A DNA stretch of 64,000 bases from Methyloversatilis sp. RAC08 (GTDB taxonomy: Bacteria > Pseudomonadota > Gammaproteobacteria > Burkholderiales > Rhodocyclaceae), in the NCBI RefSeq assembly GCF_001713355.1, contig NZ_CP016448.1, positions 3,720,001 to 3,784,000 on the forward strand, in the 5' to 3' direction. Within the stretch, counting starts at the first letter, position 1. Every line of letters begins with the position of its first letter. A program made the translations under genes and the position numbers. This document shows positions 44,399-53,130 of the stretch, piece by piece. A model generated the notes under the pieces. That model had not been told where the DNA came from, ran no database searches, and saw nothing but the letters and a program-made list of their open reading frames with translations.

Positions 44399-45436
44399 TC
44401 AGCCGCCCTTCAGCGCCAGCGCCGACAGCTTTTCCAGCAGGCCCTTCAAGCGGTCATGCTCATGCAGCCCGTTGATCCACGCCTGCGGAACGGCATGCAT
44501 GCCGCCCTGCGCGCCGAGCAGCGCGCCGAGCACGACGCCGCGGTGGCAGTTGTCGCCGCCCAGTCGTGCGTTGGACATCAGTCCGGCGCGCAGGTCGGAC
44601 CCGTATTTCACGGCGAGGAAGAGCGTCGCCGGCAGTGAATCTTCCAGATAGCAGGCCGGGCTGAACTGGGCGCCGACGACTTCGTCGTCCGGCCGCGTGC
44701 GGACCCAGGAACGGTAGGGCCAGGTCAGCGCGGTGTGTGCAGCGCCGCCCGCGCGCTCGATGGCATCGTCGACCGGCACGCCCTGCAGCAGGAAATACAT
44801 CAGGTCGGCAAACACCTTCGCTGCCTCGGCTGCAACCGGCCCCTTGTGCGTCAGCTCGATGTGCGACGCCACGGCTTCGTGCATCGCGTGGCGGTTGGCC
44901 GCATGGAACAGGATGAGCGGCGTCAGCGTCGCCAGGCCGCCGATGTGGATGTCCTCGATGCCGCAGTCGCCCAGTTCGCGGCCTTCGGCGTAGTGCCTGA
45001 AGAAGGCGCGGTGGTACTCCTCGACGTAGGTATCACCATGCGTACCGGGCGTCAGCATGAAGTCGAGATAGCGGCGCGCAAAATCATCGCGGTCGTACTG
45101 GCCGCACTCGACCAGCGACTCGGCCAGCAGTGCGGCGAGCCGGATGTTCAGCGTGTTCTCGCCGGCGTGCAGGAACTGGTGGTAATGGATGCCGCGCGGC
45201 CCACCCCAGAAGCGCGCCTGGTCATGCAGGATGTCGTCGGTCGCGTCGGTGTGCTGGTACTTGCTGCGCCACAGGATGCTGTCCGGGTGCGGATTGTGCG
45301 GCGCCATGTAGTGGTCGATCTCGCCATAGTCGACGGCGATGCGGCTGCGCGTGTAGTACCAATGCACCGGCATGGCCAGTGCGTCACCGATGAAGCTGGC
45401 CCACCAGGCCGCTTCGAGGCGCGAGTGATCGATCAT
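44399..45436 (-). CDS. ADP-ribosylglycohydrolase-family protein
   Basis: A 345-residue protein of the DraG/ADP-ribosyl-glycohydrolase fold. GDALAMPVHWYYTRS near residue 18 and LGGDNCHRGVVLGALLGAQGG near residue 310 match the family's two metal-binding ends. The usual GDxLG and GGDTDT motifs are altered (GDALAMP, GGDNCHRG), so specificity could differ. The family removes ADP-ribose from proteins or small molecules. It runs opposite to the accessory operon; the nearest upstream gene in its direction is PAP2. Confidence 0.85.
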   Translation of the reverse strand: MIDHSRLEAAWWASFIGDALAMPVHWYYTRSRIAVDYGEIDHYMAPHNPHPDSILWRSKYQHTDATDDILHDQARFWGGPRGIHYHQFLHAGENTLNIRLAALLAESLVECGQYDRDDFARRYLDFMLTPGTHGDTYVEEYHRAFFRHYAEGRELGDCGIEDIHIGGLATLTPLILFHAANRHAMHEAVASHIELTHKGPVAAEAAKVFADLMYFLLQGVPVDDAIERAGGAAHTALTWPYRSWVRTRPDDEVVGAQFSPACYLEDSLPATLFLAVKYGSDLRAGLMSNARLGGDNCHRGVVLGALLGAQGGMHAVPQAWINGLHEHDRLKGLLEKLSALALKGG

Positions 45437-45466
45437 GGTTGCTGCTCCTTGTGGACCGTTGTGCGT

Positions 45467-46285
45467 TCAGGCATTTCGCCGGCCGGATGGTTGCATGATG
45501 CTGACCGAGCGTCGACGAAGCAGCGCGGCGACGGTGATGCACAGGGTCAGCCACGCGGAGCCGGATGCAAAGCCGGCCATCACATCGCTCGCGTAATGCA
45601 CGTGCAGCACGATGCGGCTCAGCGCGGTCGCGAGCGCAATCGCGACGGCGGTCAGCAGCAGCGGCAGATGCCAGCGCGCCGGCAGCAGCTGCATCAATAT
45701 CCAGGCGGCCATGCCATAGGCCACCAGCGTGCCCGAACTGTGTCCGCTCGGAAAACTCCAGCTGGTTTCCCAGGTCTGGCCGTGTTCGTGCAGGGGGCGT
45801 ACGCGTTCGAACACCGCTTTCAGCGATCGATTGAGCAGCGAATTGCCGCCGATGGCAGCCACCAGGGCAGCGGCGAGCAGGCGCTCTCTACCCGCCAGCA
45901 GCGCTGCCGCACCCACGATGCACAGCGCAGTCAGCACGACGGTGTCGCCAAAGTGCGTGACGCGGGCGAATACCCGCAGCGTGCCGGCGGACTGATGCGC
46001 TGCCATGGCGTCGGCCAGCGCATGGTCGAAGCGCACCAGTCGGCCGTCGCCGGACACCGCGGACGCGATGGCGGCGAACAGCAGCAACGCGCACAGCAGG
46101 CAGACGATGCCGGCCGTCGCGATCTGCCAGGCCGTGCGGGCGCGGGCAGGCCACAGTCGGCGGGCGCTGGTGTGGCCTGCGATGGCCAGCGCGAAGGCGA
46201 CACCGAGCGCGCCCAGACAGAGCGGCACCGCCTGCTGGGCGATGAAGACGGCCATCTGCTGCGGATCGGCAAGAAGGGCGTTCAT
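45467..46285 (-). CDS. PAP2-family membrane phosphatase
   Basis: A 272-residue integral-membrane lipid phosphatase with about seven segments. All three family motifs are seen: KAVFERVRP, FPSGHSSG, and SRIVLHVHYASD. It should act on phosphatidate, undecaprenyl pyrophosphate or a similar lipid on the periplasmic side. ATG 46285 is preferred; ATG 46306 would overlap the upstream gene by 14 bases. Confidence 0.9.
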   Translation of the reverse strand: MNALLADPQQMAVFIAQQAVPLCLGALGVAFALAIAGHTSARRLWPARARTAWQIATAGIVCLLCALLLFAAIASAVSGDGRLVRFDHALADAMAAHQSAGTLRVFARVTHFGDTVVLTALCIVGAAALLAGRERLLAAALVAAIGGNSLLNRSLKAVFERVRPLHEHGQTWETSWSFPSGHSSGTLVAYGMAAWILMQLLPARWHLPLLLTAVAIALATALSRIVLHVHYASDVMAGFASGSAWLTLCITVAALLRRRSVSIMQPSGRRNA

Positions 46286-46292
46286 CGATGGC

Positions 46293-47102
46293 TCAGTGAT
46301 GCGCATCCAGCGGCAGCGCGCTCAGCGCACCCGGCTCGAAGCGATCGCTTGCCGGGCAGTAGTCCCAGCGCTCGACGATCGCAGCGCGCGCGCCATGCAG
46401 CGTGATGGCGCGGATCAGATTGACCGAGTTTCCGGCTTCCGGTCGCGTGCGCTCCGACACGGCGGTGCCGGCCTGCACGGCCCACGCGGTGCGCAGGCCG
46501 TCGCCGTCCAGCCGGCGCACGAAAGGCAGATGAATGTGCCCGCCCAGAACGAGATCGGCGCCGGCGGCCCGCCAGCGGATGACCGCCTCGCGATGACCAT
46601 GCACGCGGTTGTGCTTTTCGTCCGGTCGGCTGACAGCCACCGGGTGATGCAGCATGACGATGCGCAGCGCACCGGCCGGTGCGCCATCGAGCGCGTGCGC
46701 GGCGGCTTCGATCTGGTCGGTCGACAGTTCGCCGTCGACATGGCGGTAGGCGCGCGTCGAATCGACGCTGACGATGCGCACGCCTTCGGCATCGAAAACT
46801 GCATCGTGCGCGGCGCCGAAGACGCGTCGATAGCTGCGGTAGGGCGTCAGCAGACGTTCGAAAAGATTGAACAGCGAAATGTCGTGATTGCCAGGCAAAG
46901 TGACCCGCCCTGCAATGCCCAGACTGTCGACGAAGCTGCGTGCTGCGGCGAACTGGCGGGCGCGCGCACGCTGCGTGATGTCGCCCGACAGCAGCAGCAC
47001 AGCAGGCTTTTGCGCCTGCGCCAGCCGGCGCAGGGCGTCACACACCGGCGGGCGTTCGACACCGAAATGGGTGTCGGAAATCTGCATCAGCAGTGTGCTC
47101 AT
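46293..47102 (-). CDS. Calcineurin-like metallophosphoesterase
   Basis: A 269-residue metallophosphoesterase with MQISDTHFG, LLLSGDITQRA, LPGNHDI, LHHPVA and GGHIHLPFV, a full dinuclear metal set. It resembles 3',5'-cyclic-AMP phosphodiesterase (CpdA) and UDP-diacylglucosamine hydrolase relatives, but its substrate is not set. ATG 47102 overlaps the kinase-like gene stop, so it is coupled to that gene. The adjacent lipid genes point to phospholipid or lipid-linked substrates. Confidence 0.88.
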   Translation of the reverse strand: MSTLLMQISDTHFGVERPPVCDALRRLAQAQKPAVLLLSGDITQRARARQFAAARSFVDSLGIAGRVTLPGNHDISLFNLFERLLTPYRSYRRVFGAAHDAVFDAEGVRIVSVDSTRAYRHVDGELSTDQIEAAAHALDGAPAGALRIVMLHHPVAVSRPDEKHNRVHGHREAVIRWRAAGADLVLGGHIHLPFVRRLDGDGLRTAWAVQAGTAVSERTRPEAGNSVNLIRAITLHGARAAIVERWDYCPASDRFEPGALSALPLDAHH

Positions 47103-48037
47103 GCCGTCGGGCCGCGCGGCACGATCAGATTCAGCGCGTTCGGCAGCGCTTCGAAATGCAGCGGGGTATTCATCCACGCCACTTCGCCGTCGGTCGCAAC
47201 CTTGATGTGCCTGCGTCGCCGTGAAGTCAGGTTCAAGGTGCGGAAACTGAAATTGACCACGCGGTCTGCGTCACCCAGCCTACCCAGCGCGCCGCGCACC
47301 AGCAGCCACAGCATCGCCAGCTTGCCGGTCGGGCGCAGGGTGATGCCGGCCAGCCTGCCGCGTGCGAGGTCCGACGCCTCGGGCACGCCAAGCTGCTCCA
47401 GTTGCAGGCGGTTGTTGCCGACGAACAGGGTCACCGTGCGGACGGTGCGTCGCGCGCCACCGTGCTCGATGTCCAGCGTCAGTCGGCGATGCTCGCGCAG
47501 CAGCGTCAGCAGACCGGCCCAGAAGGCGACGAGGCGGCTGCGGCCGAGCTGTCGTTTCCATTCCTCGCGGTTTTCCAGCAGCGCCGGATACAGGCCCAGA
47601 CTGGCATTCACCAGGAACACCCGGTCATTCACGCGACCCACCTGCACCGGCCGCACCTCACCGTCGAGCAGCAGTTGCAATGCGGCTTCGGTGTCGGCCG
47701 GAATGCCGTGTTCGCGGCTGAAGTAGTTGAACGTGCCCTGCGGCAGCACGCCGAAGGTCAGTCCGCTGCCCAGCAGCGCCTGGGCGACCGTGTTGATCGT
47801 GCCATCGCCGCCGGCCGCAACGACGATGCCGCCTGCGGCACGCGCCTGCGCGACCGCCCGCTGCGCTACTGCAGCCAGATTCTGTCCGGCGCCAGCCTCG
47901 AAAACATGGTGTGCGCGCCCGGCCCGGTTCAGCACCGAGGCGATGGTCTGGCGCGTCTGTGCGCTGTCGCTGATGCCCGAGGCGGCATTGAGCACGATGA
48001 ACAGCGGCGCTTTCTGCGACGCGAGGGAGGAAGGCAT
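47099..48037 (-). CDS. Diacylglycerol/lipid kinase-like protein
   Basis: A 312-residue member of the DAGK catalytic family (YegS-like). The nucleotide-binding motif GGDGTINTVAQALLGSG is near residue 75, and GVLPQGTFNYFSR and FVGNNRLQLEQ follow. It probably phosphorylates a lipid such as diacylglycerol. I chose ATG 48037 over GTG 48046. With the metallophosphoesterase and PAP2 it makes a three-gene lipid phosphorylation/dephosphorylation set. Confidence 0.88.
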   Translation of the reverse strand: MPSSLASQKAPLFIVLNAASGISDSAQTRQTIASVLNRAGRAHHVFEAGAGQNLAAVAQRAVAQARAAGGIVVAAGGDGTINTVAQALLGSGLTFGVLPQGTFNYFSREHGIPADTEAALQLLLDGEVRPVQVGRVNDRVFLVNASLGLYPALLENREEWKRQLGRSRLVAFWAGLLTLLREHRRLTLDIEHGGARRTVRTVTLFVGNNRLQLEQLGVPEASDLARGRLAGITLRPTGKLAMLWLLVRGALGRLGDADRVVNFSFRTLNLTSRRRRHIKVATDGEVAWMNTPLHFEALPNALNLIVPRGPTA

Positions 48038-48077
48038 CAGGTGCACGCGGAGCGGGCCGGAACCCGGAAGCGTCCCA

Positions 48078-49040
48078 TCATAGGCAAGCGCGCGCAGTAG
48101 TTAAGCCGGACGATTCCGACAGGCGCCGGCGTGCGGCCTCGTATGCCTGCAGCGCGGACAGCGCCAGGTCGAGCCGGGGTGTCGGCACGGCCCACTGTCC
48201 GGCACGCCGGACCAGATCGCCGAGCACGTGATCCGCTTCGGTCGGTGCGCCGCGCAGCACGTCGCGCAGCATCGATGCCGTCAGGGTCGAGCCGGCTTCG
48301 GTCAGCTGGGTGCGATAGCCGGCGAGACGATCGACCGACGGTGCGTGACCGCCGGCTGTCGCGATCGCTGCGCTTTCATCCAGCATGCCTTCGATGAGGC
48401 TGCGACCGGCGCGCGTATCGAGAATGTCGCCGATCGATGCACGCATCAGGCAGGTGGCGCCGGCCAGCACGCTGATGAAGACCAGCTTGTCCCACATGTC
48501 CTGTTCGATGCCGGCCGATACGGTGTAGTCGGGCGACATGCGCGTGACCAGCGCACCCAGCCAGTCGAGTGCAGGCGGGGCCGGATTCGTGCGCGCGCCG
48601 ATGATGAGGCGCTGTGTCGCGTTCAGGTGGCGGATGGCACCGGTCTCGTCCACCGTCAGCGCCAGATGCGCAACGCCGCCGGCCACGCGTGCGCGACCGA
48701 AGCGCGCATCGAGTTCGTCCAGGTGTGCGATGCCGTTGAGCAGCGGCACGACGACGCTGTGCGGTCCGACCGCGGGTGCGATGGCATCGGTCGCCGATGC
48801 GAGGTCGTAGGCCTTGCACGACAGCAGCACCAGATCGAAATGATTGCCTTCGGCCACCGCTGTCAGCAGTTCGGGCGTTACCTGGACGTCGCCGAGCGGA
48901 CTCCAGACGCGCAATCGCGTGTCGCGCAGTCGCTGCGCGCGGGCCTCGCGCACCAGAAAGCTGACGTCTGCACCGGCCTGCTGCAGCCGCGCGCCGAAAT
49001 ATCCGCCGATGCCGCCGGCACCGAGTATCAGTATGCGCAT
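48078..49040 (-). CDS. panE: 2-dehydropantoate 2-reductase
   Basis: A 320-residue NADPH-dependent ketopantoate reductase for pantothenate and CoA synthesis. It starts with the Rossmann motif MRILILGAGGIGGYFGARL. The catalytic Lys is in LLSCKAYDL and a substrate-binding Asn/Ser region in LNGIAHLDEL. The C-terminal domain includes EQDMWDKLVFISVLAGATCLMRA. A panE paralogue acting on another oxo-acid is possible. Confidence 0.88.
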   Translation of the reverse strand: MRILILGAGGIGGYFGARLQQAGADVSFLVREARAQRLRDTRLRVWSPLGDVQVTPELLTAVAEGNHFDLVLLSCKAYDLASATDAIAPAVGPHSVVVPLLNGIAHLDELDARFGRARVAGGVAHLALTVDETGAIRHLNATQRLIIGARTNPAPPALDWLGALVTRMSPDYTVSAGIEQDMWDKLVFISVLAGATCLMRASIGDILDTRAGRSLIEGMLDESAAIATAGGHAPSVDRLAGYRTQLTEAGSTLTASMLRDVLRGAPTEADHVLGDLVRRAGQWAVPTPRLDLALSALQAYEAARRRLSESSGLTTARACL

Positions 49041-49080
49041 GAGTGTGCTCCAGTCGATCCCTCTGCCCGAATGTACGCGC

Positions 49081-52000
49081 TCAGCCGGTCAGTTTCTTCA
49101 TCAGCTCGCGCACGCCCGCCACGCGGGCATCCAGGTCGACGCTCGAGCGCTTCCACGACAGCCGGTCCTGGCCGGCCAGCTTGAAGTTGCGGTCCTTCTG
49201 CACGAGCTGGATGATGCGGATCGGTTCGATCGGCGGGTTGGGCACGAAGGTGACCAGGATCTGCGTGTCGTGCGCGTCGATCTTGGTGATGCCGAGCGGC
49301 TTCGCGGCGATGCGCAGGCGGTGGGTTTCGAGCAGGGCGCGCGTCTGGTCCGGCATCTGTCCGAAGCGGTCGACCAGTTCTTCGCGCAGCGCCGACACTT
49401 CGTCGGTCGTGTCGCAATTGGCGAGGCGCTTGTACAGCGTCAGGCGCTCGTGCACGTCCGGGCAGTAGGCGGTCGGCAGCAGCGCCGGCGTGTGCAGATT
49501 GATTTCCGACACGATGTCCAGCGGTTGCGTGAGGTCGGCGTCTTCGCCCTTCTGCAGCGATTTGACCGCGCTCTTGAGCATGTCGGTGTACAGGTTGAAG
49601 CCGATTTCCTGCATTTCACCGGATTGCGATTCGCCCAGCACCTCGCCCGCACCGCGAATTTCCAGATCGTGCATCGCGAGATAGAAGCCGGAACCCAGCT
49701 CTTCCATCATCGTGATGGCTTCCAGCCGGCGGCGGCCCTGTTCGGTCGGTTTGGCGTGCGCGTCGGTCAGCAGGTAGGCGTAGGCCTGGTGATGGCTGCG
49801 CCCGACCCGGCCGCGCAACTGGTGCAGCTGGGCCAGACCGAAGCGGTCGGCGCGGTTGATGATGATGGTGTTGGCGTTCGGGTTGTCGATGCCGGTTTCG
49901 ATGATGGTCGTGCACAGCAGCAGGTTGTGCTTCCGCTGCGTGAATTCGCGCATCACGCGTTCCAGCTCGCGCTCGGGCAGCTGACCGTGGCCGATGACGA
50001 TGCGCGCCTCGGGCAGCAGGTCGGCAAGACGGGTGCCCATCTCTTCGATGGTGTCGACCTCGTTGTGCAGGAAATACACCTGTCCGCCGCGCTTGAATTC
50101 GCGCAGCACCGCTTCGCGGATCAGCCCGCGCGACCACGGACTGACGAAGGTCTTGATGGCGAGGCGCTTCTGCGGCGCGGTGGCGATGACGGAGAAGTCG
50201 CGGATGCCTTCGAGCGACATGGCCAATGTGCGCGGGATAGGCGTCGCCGTCAGCGTCAGCACGTCGACCTCGGCGCGCAGTGACTTCAGCGCTTCCTTCT
50301 GACGCACGCCGAAGCGGTGTTCCTCGTCGATGATGACCAGGCCCAGGCGCGCGAACTTCACGTCCTTCTGAAGCAGGCGGTGGGTGCCGATCAGTACGTC
50401 GATCTTGCCTTCGGCCGCTTCCTTCAACGCCTGCGTCTGTTCCTTCGCGCTCTTGAAGCGCGAGATTTCGGCGATGCGCGCCGGCCATTCGTGCGCCACC
50501 TGGGCGAAGCGGTCGCTGAAGGTCTGGTAGTGCTGCTCGGCCAGCAGCGTGGTCGGCGCGAGGATGGCGACCTGCTTGCCGTCGGCCACCGCGACGAAGG
50601 CGGCGCGCAGCGCGACTTCGGTCTTGCCGAAACCGACGTCGCCGCACACCAGGCGGTCCATCGGCCGGCCGGACGTCATGTCGCCGATCACCGCGGTGAT
50701 GGCACCCATCTGGTCCGGCGTTTCCTCGAAGCCGAAACCTTCGGCGAAGGCGTCCATGTCGTGCTGCTTGAAGCCGAAGGTGTGGCCCTTGCGCGCCGAG
50801 CGCTGCGCGTACAGCGCCAGCAGTTCGGCCGCGGTGTCGCGCACCTGCGCGGCGGCGCGCTTCTTCGCCTTGTCCCACTGACCGGAGCCGAGCTTGTGCA
50901 GGTGCACCTGGTCGCCCGGCGCACCGCTGTAGCGGCTGATCTGGTGCAGCTGCGACACCGGCACGTACAGCTTGTCGCCATCGGCGTATTCCAGATGCAG
51001 GAATTCGGTTTCGCCTTCGCCCAGATCCATGTGGGTCAGGCCTATGTAGCGCCCGATGCCGTGCTGCAGATGCACCACCGGATCGCCGATCTTCAGCTCG
51101 GTCAGGTCGCGCAGGAAGTTTTCGGCGGTGACCTTGCGGCCGTCGCGCTTGCCGCGCGAACGTGCCTGCGTCGGATACAGCTCGCTTTCGGTCACCAGCG
51201 CAATCGCGGGCGATGACAGCGCGAAGCCTTCGATCAGTGGACCGATGGCGACGGTCAGCGCGGTGTCTGCGGCGATGGCGGCGTCGAAGCCATCGACCGG
51301 CGCGCTGGCCAGCCCGTATTCGGCGAAGTAGTCGATCAGCGTTTCGCGCCGCCCGGCCGATTCGGCGATGACCACGACGCGCTGCGCCGCGACCGCGGCG
51401 CGAAGGCGATGCAGCGGGTCGGCCGCCTTGCGCTCGATGCCCAGTTCCGGCAAGGCCGCCGCACCCGCCGACACGTCCGGCGCGCCGCGTCCGAGGCGCA
51501 CGATGGCGCGATTGGCGAGCGACACGTGGAACTGCTCTTCCGACAGGAACAGTTCGCTCGGCGGCAGGATGGGCCGCGCCCGCTCACCCTTCATCAGGTC
51601 GAAGCGGCTTTTCGTGTCGCGCCAGAAGTCGGCGATCGCGTCATTCACCTCGGCGTCGAGCGCCACCAGCGCGTTGGCCGGCAGGTAGTCGAACAGCGTG
51701 TCGGTGTGTTCGAAGAACAGCGGGATGTAGTACTCGATGCCGGCAGTGGGCACGCCGTTCGACACGTCCTTGTAGATGACCGACTTCGACGGATCGCCCT
51801 CGAAAGCTTCGCGAAAGCGCGAGCGGAAGGCCGTGCGCGCCTTGTCATCCATCGGGAATTCGCGTGCCGGCAGCAGGCGGATTTCCTTGGTCGGGAACAC
51901 GGTGCGCTGCGTGTCCACGTCGAAGGTGCGGATGCTTTCCACTTCGTCGTCGAACAGGTCGATGCGGTAGGGCAGGGCGGCGCCCATCGGATACAGGTCG

Positions 52001-52530
52001 ACCAGCCCGCCGCGCACGCTGTACTCGCCCGGGGCCACCACCTGGGTGACCGGACCGTAGCCGGCCACGGTGAGCTGCAGGCGCAGGCGCTCGACGTCGA
52101 GCTTTTCGCCCTGCTTGACGAAAAAGGTGTGCGCGGCGAGATATTCGCGCGGCGCCAGCCGGTACAGCGCGGTCGAGGCCGGCACGACCAGCACGTCCAG
52201 TTCGCCGCGCATCAGCGCATACAGCGTCTCCAGCCGTTCCGACACCAGGTCGTTGTGCGGCGAGAACTGGTCGTAGGGCAGGGTTTCCCAGTCCGGCAGC
52301 TGGAAGCTGCGCAAGGACGGCGCGAACCAGCGCAGTTCGTCGAGCAGGCGCTGCGCGTCCATCGGCCGTGCCGCGACGACGACCAGCGGTGCGCCGGTGT
52401 CTTTCGCAAGGCCGGCCAGCGCCAGCGCCTGGGCGCCGCCGGGTAGCGGCGGCCAGTCGATGCGGCTGGCCGGGCGCGGGCGCGGCAGCGGGCGCAGAAG
52501 TGAGTTCAGCAGGGAGGGCGATGAAGTCAT
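49081..52530 (-). CDS. mfd: Transcription-repair coupling factor
   Basis: A 1149-residue Mfd that removes stalled RNA polymerase and recruits UvrAB. It has a UvrB-like N-terminus (VAPGEYSVRGGLVDLYP), the RNA-polymerase-interaction domain (GDPVVHLQHGIGRYIGL) and the motor with GDVGFGKTEVALRAAF, IIDEEHRFGV and LTLTATPIPRTL. The C-terminal autoinhibitory TRCF domain ends the protein. ATG 52530 fits the family length; the open frame continues upstream to 52794. Confidence 0.97.
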   Translation of the reverse strand: MTSSPSLLNSLLRPLPRPRPASRIDWPPLPGGAQALALAGLAKDTGAPLVVVAARPMDAQRLLDELRWFAPSLRSFQLPDWETLPYDQFSPHNDLVSERLETLYALMRGELDVLVVPASTALYRLAPREYLAAHTFFVKQGEKLDVERLRLQLTVAGYGPVTQVVAPGEYSVRGGLVDLYPMGAALPYRIDLFDDEVESIRTFDVDTQRTVFPTKEIRLLPAREFPMDDKARTAFRSRFREAFEGDPSKSVIYKDVSNGVPTAGIEYYIPLFFEHTDTLFDYLPANALVALDAEVNDAIADFWRDTKSRFDLMKGERARPILPPSELFLSEEQFHVSLANRAIVRLGRGAPDVSAGAAALPELGIERKAADPLHRLRAAVAAQRVVVIAESAGRRETLIDYFAEYGLASAPVDGFDAAIAADTALTVAIGPLIEGFALSSPAIALVTESELYPTQARSRGKRDGRKVTAENFLRDLTELKIGDPVVHLQHGIGRYIGLTHMDLGEGETEFLHLEYADGDKLYVPVSQLHQISRYSGAPGDQVHLHKLGSGQWDKAKKRAAAQVRDTAAELLALYAQRSARKGHTFGFKQHDMDAFAEGFGFEETPDQMGAITAVIGDMTSGRPMDRLVCGDVGFGKTEVALRAAFVAVADGKQVAILAPTTLLAEQHYQTFSDRFAQVAHEWPARIAEISRFKSAKEQTQALKEAAEGKIDVLIGTHRLLQKDVKFARLGLVIIDEEHRFGVRQKEALKSLRAEVDVLTLTATPIPRTLAMSLEGIRDFSVIATAPQKRLAIKTFVSPWSRGLIREAVLREFKRGGQVYFLHNEVDTIEEMGTRLADLLPEARIVIGHGQLPERELERVMREFTQRKHNLLLCTTIIETGIDNPNANTIIINRADRFGLAQLHQLRGRVGRSHHQAYAYLLTDAHAKPTEQGRRRLEAITMMEELGSGFYLAMHDLEIRGAGEVLGESQSGEMQEIGFNLYTDMLKSAVKSLQKGEDADLTQPLDIVSEINLHTPALLPTAYCPDVHERLTLYKRLANCDTTDEVSALREELVDRFGQMPDQTRALLETHRLRIAAKPLGITKIDAHDTQILVTFVPNPPIEPIRIIQLVQKDRNFKLAGQDRLSWKRSSVDLDARVAGVRELMKKLTG

Positions 52531-52636
52531 GGGCGGGTAGAGCGCCGCGGTACGCCAAGGTTCGCGCACCGCGAAAGAGCGGAAAGACACCGGGCGGCGA
52601 AGGGCGTGATTATCGCGGAAACGGTTGCCGGACGTC

Positions 52637-52990
52637 TCACTCGTACTCGTCGTATTTGCGCGCGTCGCCACGTACCCGTTCGGCGGGGTACTTGTCGCGG
52701 TTGATCTGCATCTTTTCGGCGATGGCGGCGGGCAGGTCGATGTCCAGCGTATCCGCCAGCCGCACCAGATACACCAGCGTATCGGCCAGTTCATGGCCGA
52801 CCGCCCGCCTTTTGGCGTCAGGCAGTTCGTGGCCGGTGGCCAGCCACTGAAAGTGCTCCATCACCTCGGCGGCTTCGATGCTCATGGCCATGGCGAGATT
52901 CTTCGGGGTGTGGAATTGCGCCCAGTCGCGTTCATCGACGAACTGGCGGATCAGGTTGCGCAGTGACAGCAGGTCGGCGGTGTCGTCCAT
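52637..52990 (-). CDS. MazG-like nucleotide pyrophosphohydrolase
   Basis: A 117-residue alpha-helical NTP pyrophosphohydrolase of the MazG-like/dCTPase type. The metal-binding pattern is ExxE...ExxD-like, in SIEAAEVMEHFQW and GHELADTLVYLVRLAD. It should hydrolyse house-cleaning nucleotides such as dCTP or modified forms. It has its own divergent gap against kup with two TTGCAAATGT repeats. Confidence 0.88.
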   Translation of the reverse strand: MDDTADLLSLRNLIRQFVDERDWAQFHTPKNLAMAMSIEAAEVMEHFQWLATGHELPDAKRRAVGHELADTLVYLVRLADTLDIDLPAAIAEKMQINRDKYPAERVRGDARKYDEYE

Positions 52991-53039
52991 GGTGTGCGGG
53001 GCGATGGTGAGTTCGACATGGGAAAAGATGCGCTGATTG

Positions 53040-53089
53040 TTGCAAATGTGCCGCAGGACAGGCGCACGATCGCTTGATCTTGCAAATGT
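53040..53089. repeat. Direct repeat TTGCAAATGT in the mazG/kup gap
   Basis: TTGCAAATGT occurs at 53040-53049 and 53080-53089, 40 bases apart (about four helical turns), each followed by a GC-rich, similar sequence. It may be a binding site for a regulator of either divergent gene, or a coincidence. Confidence 0.35.
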
Positions 53090-53130
53090 TGCGGCGCAAT
53101 ATCGGCGACCTGTCATTCACCAATGCTGAA

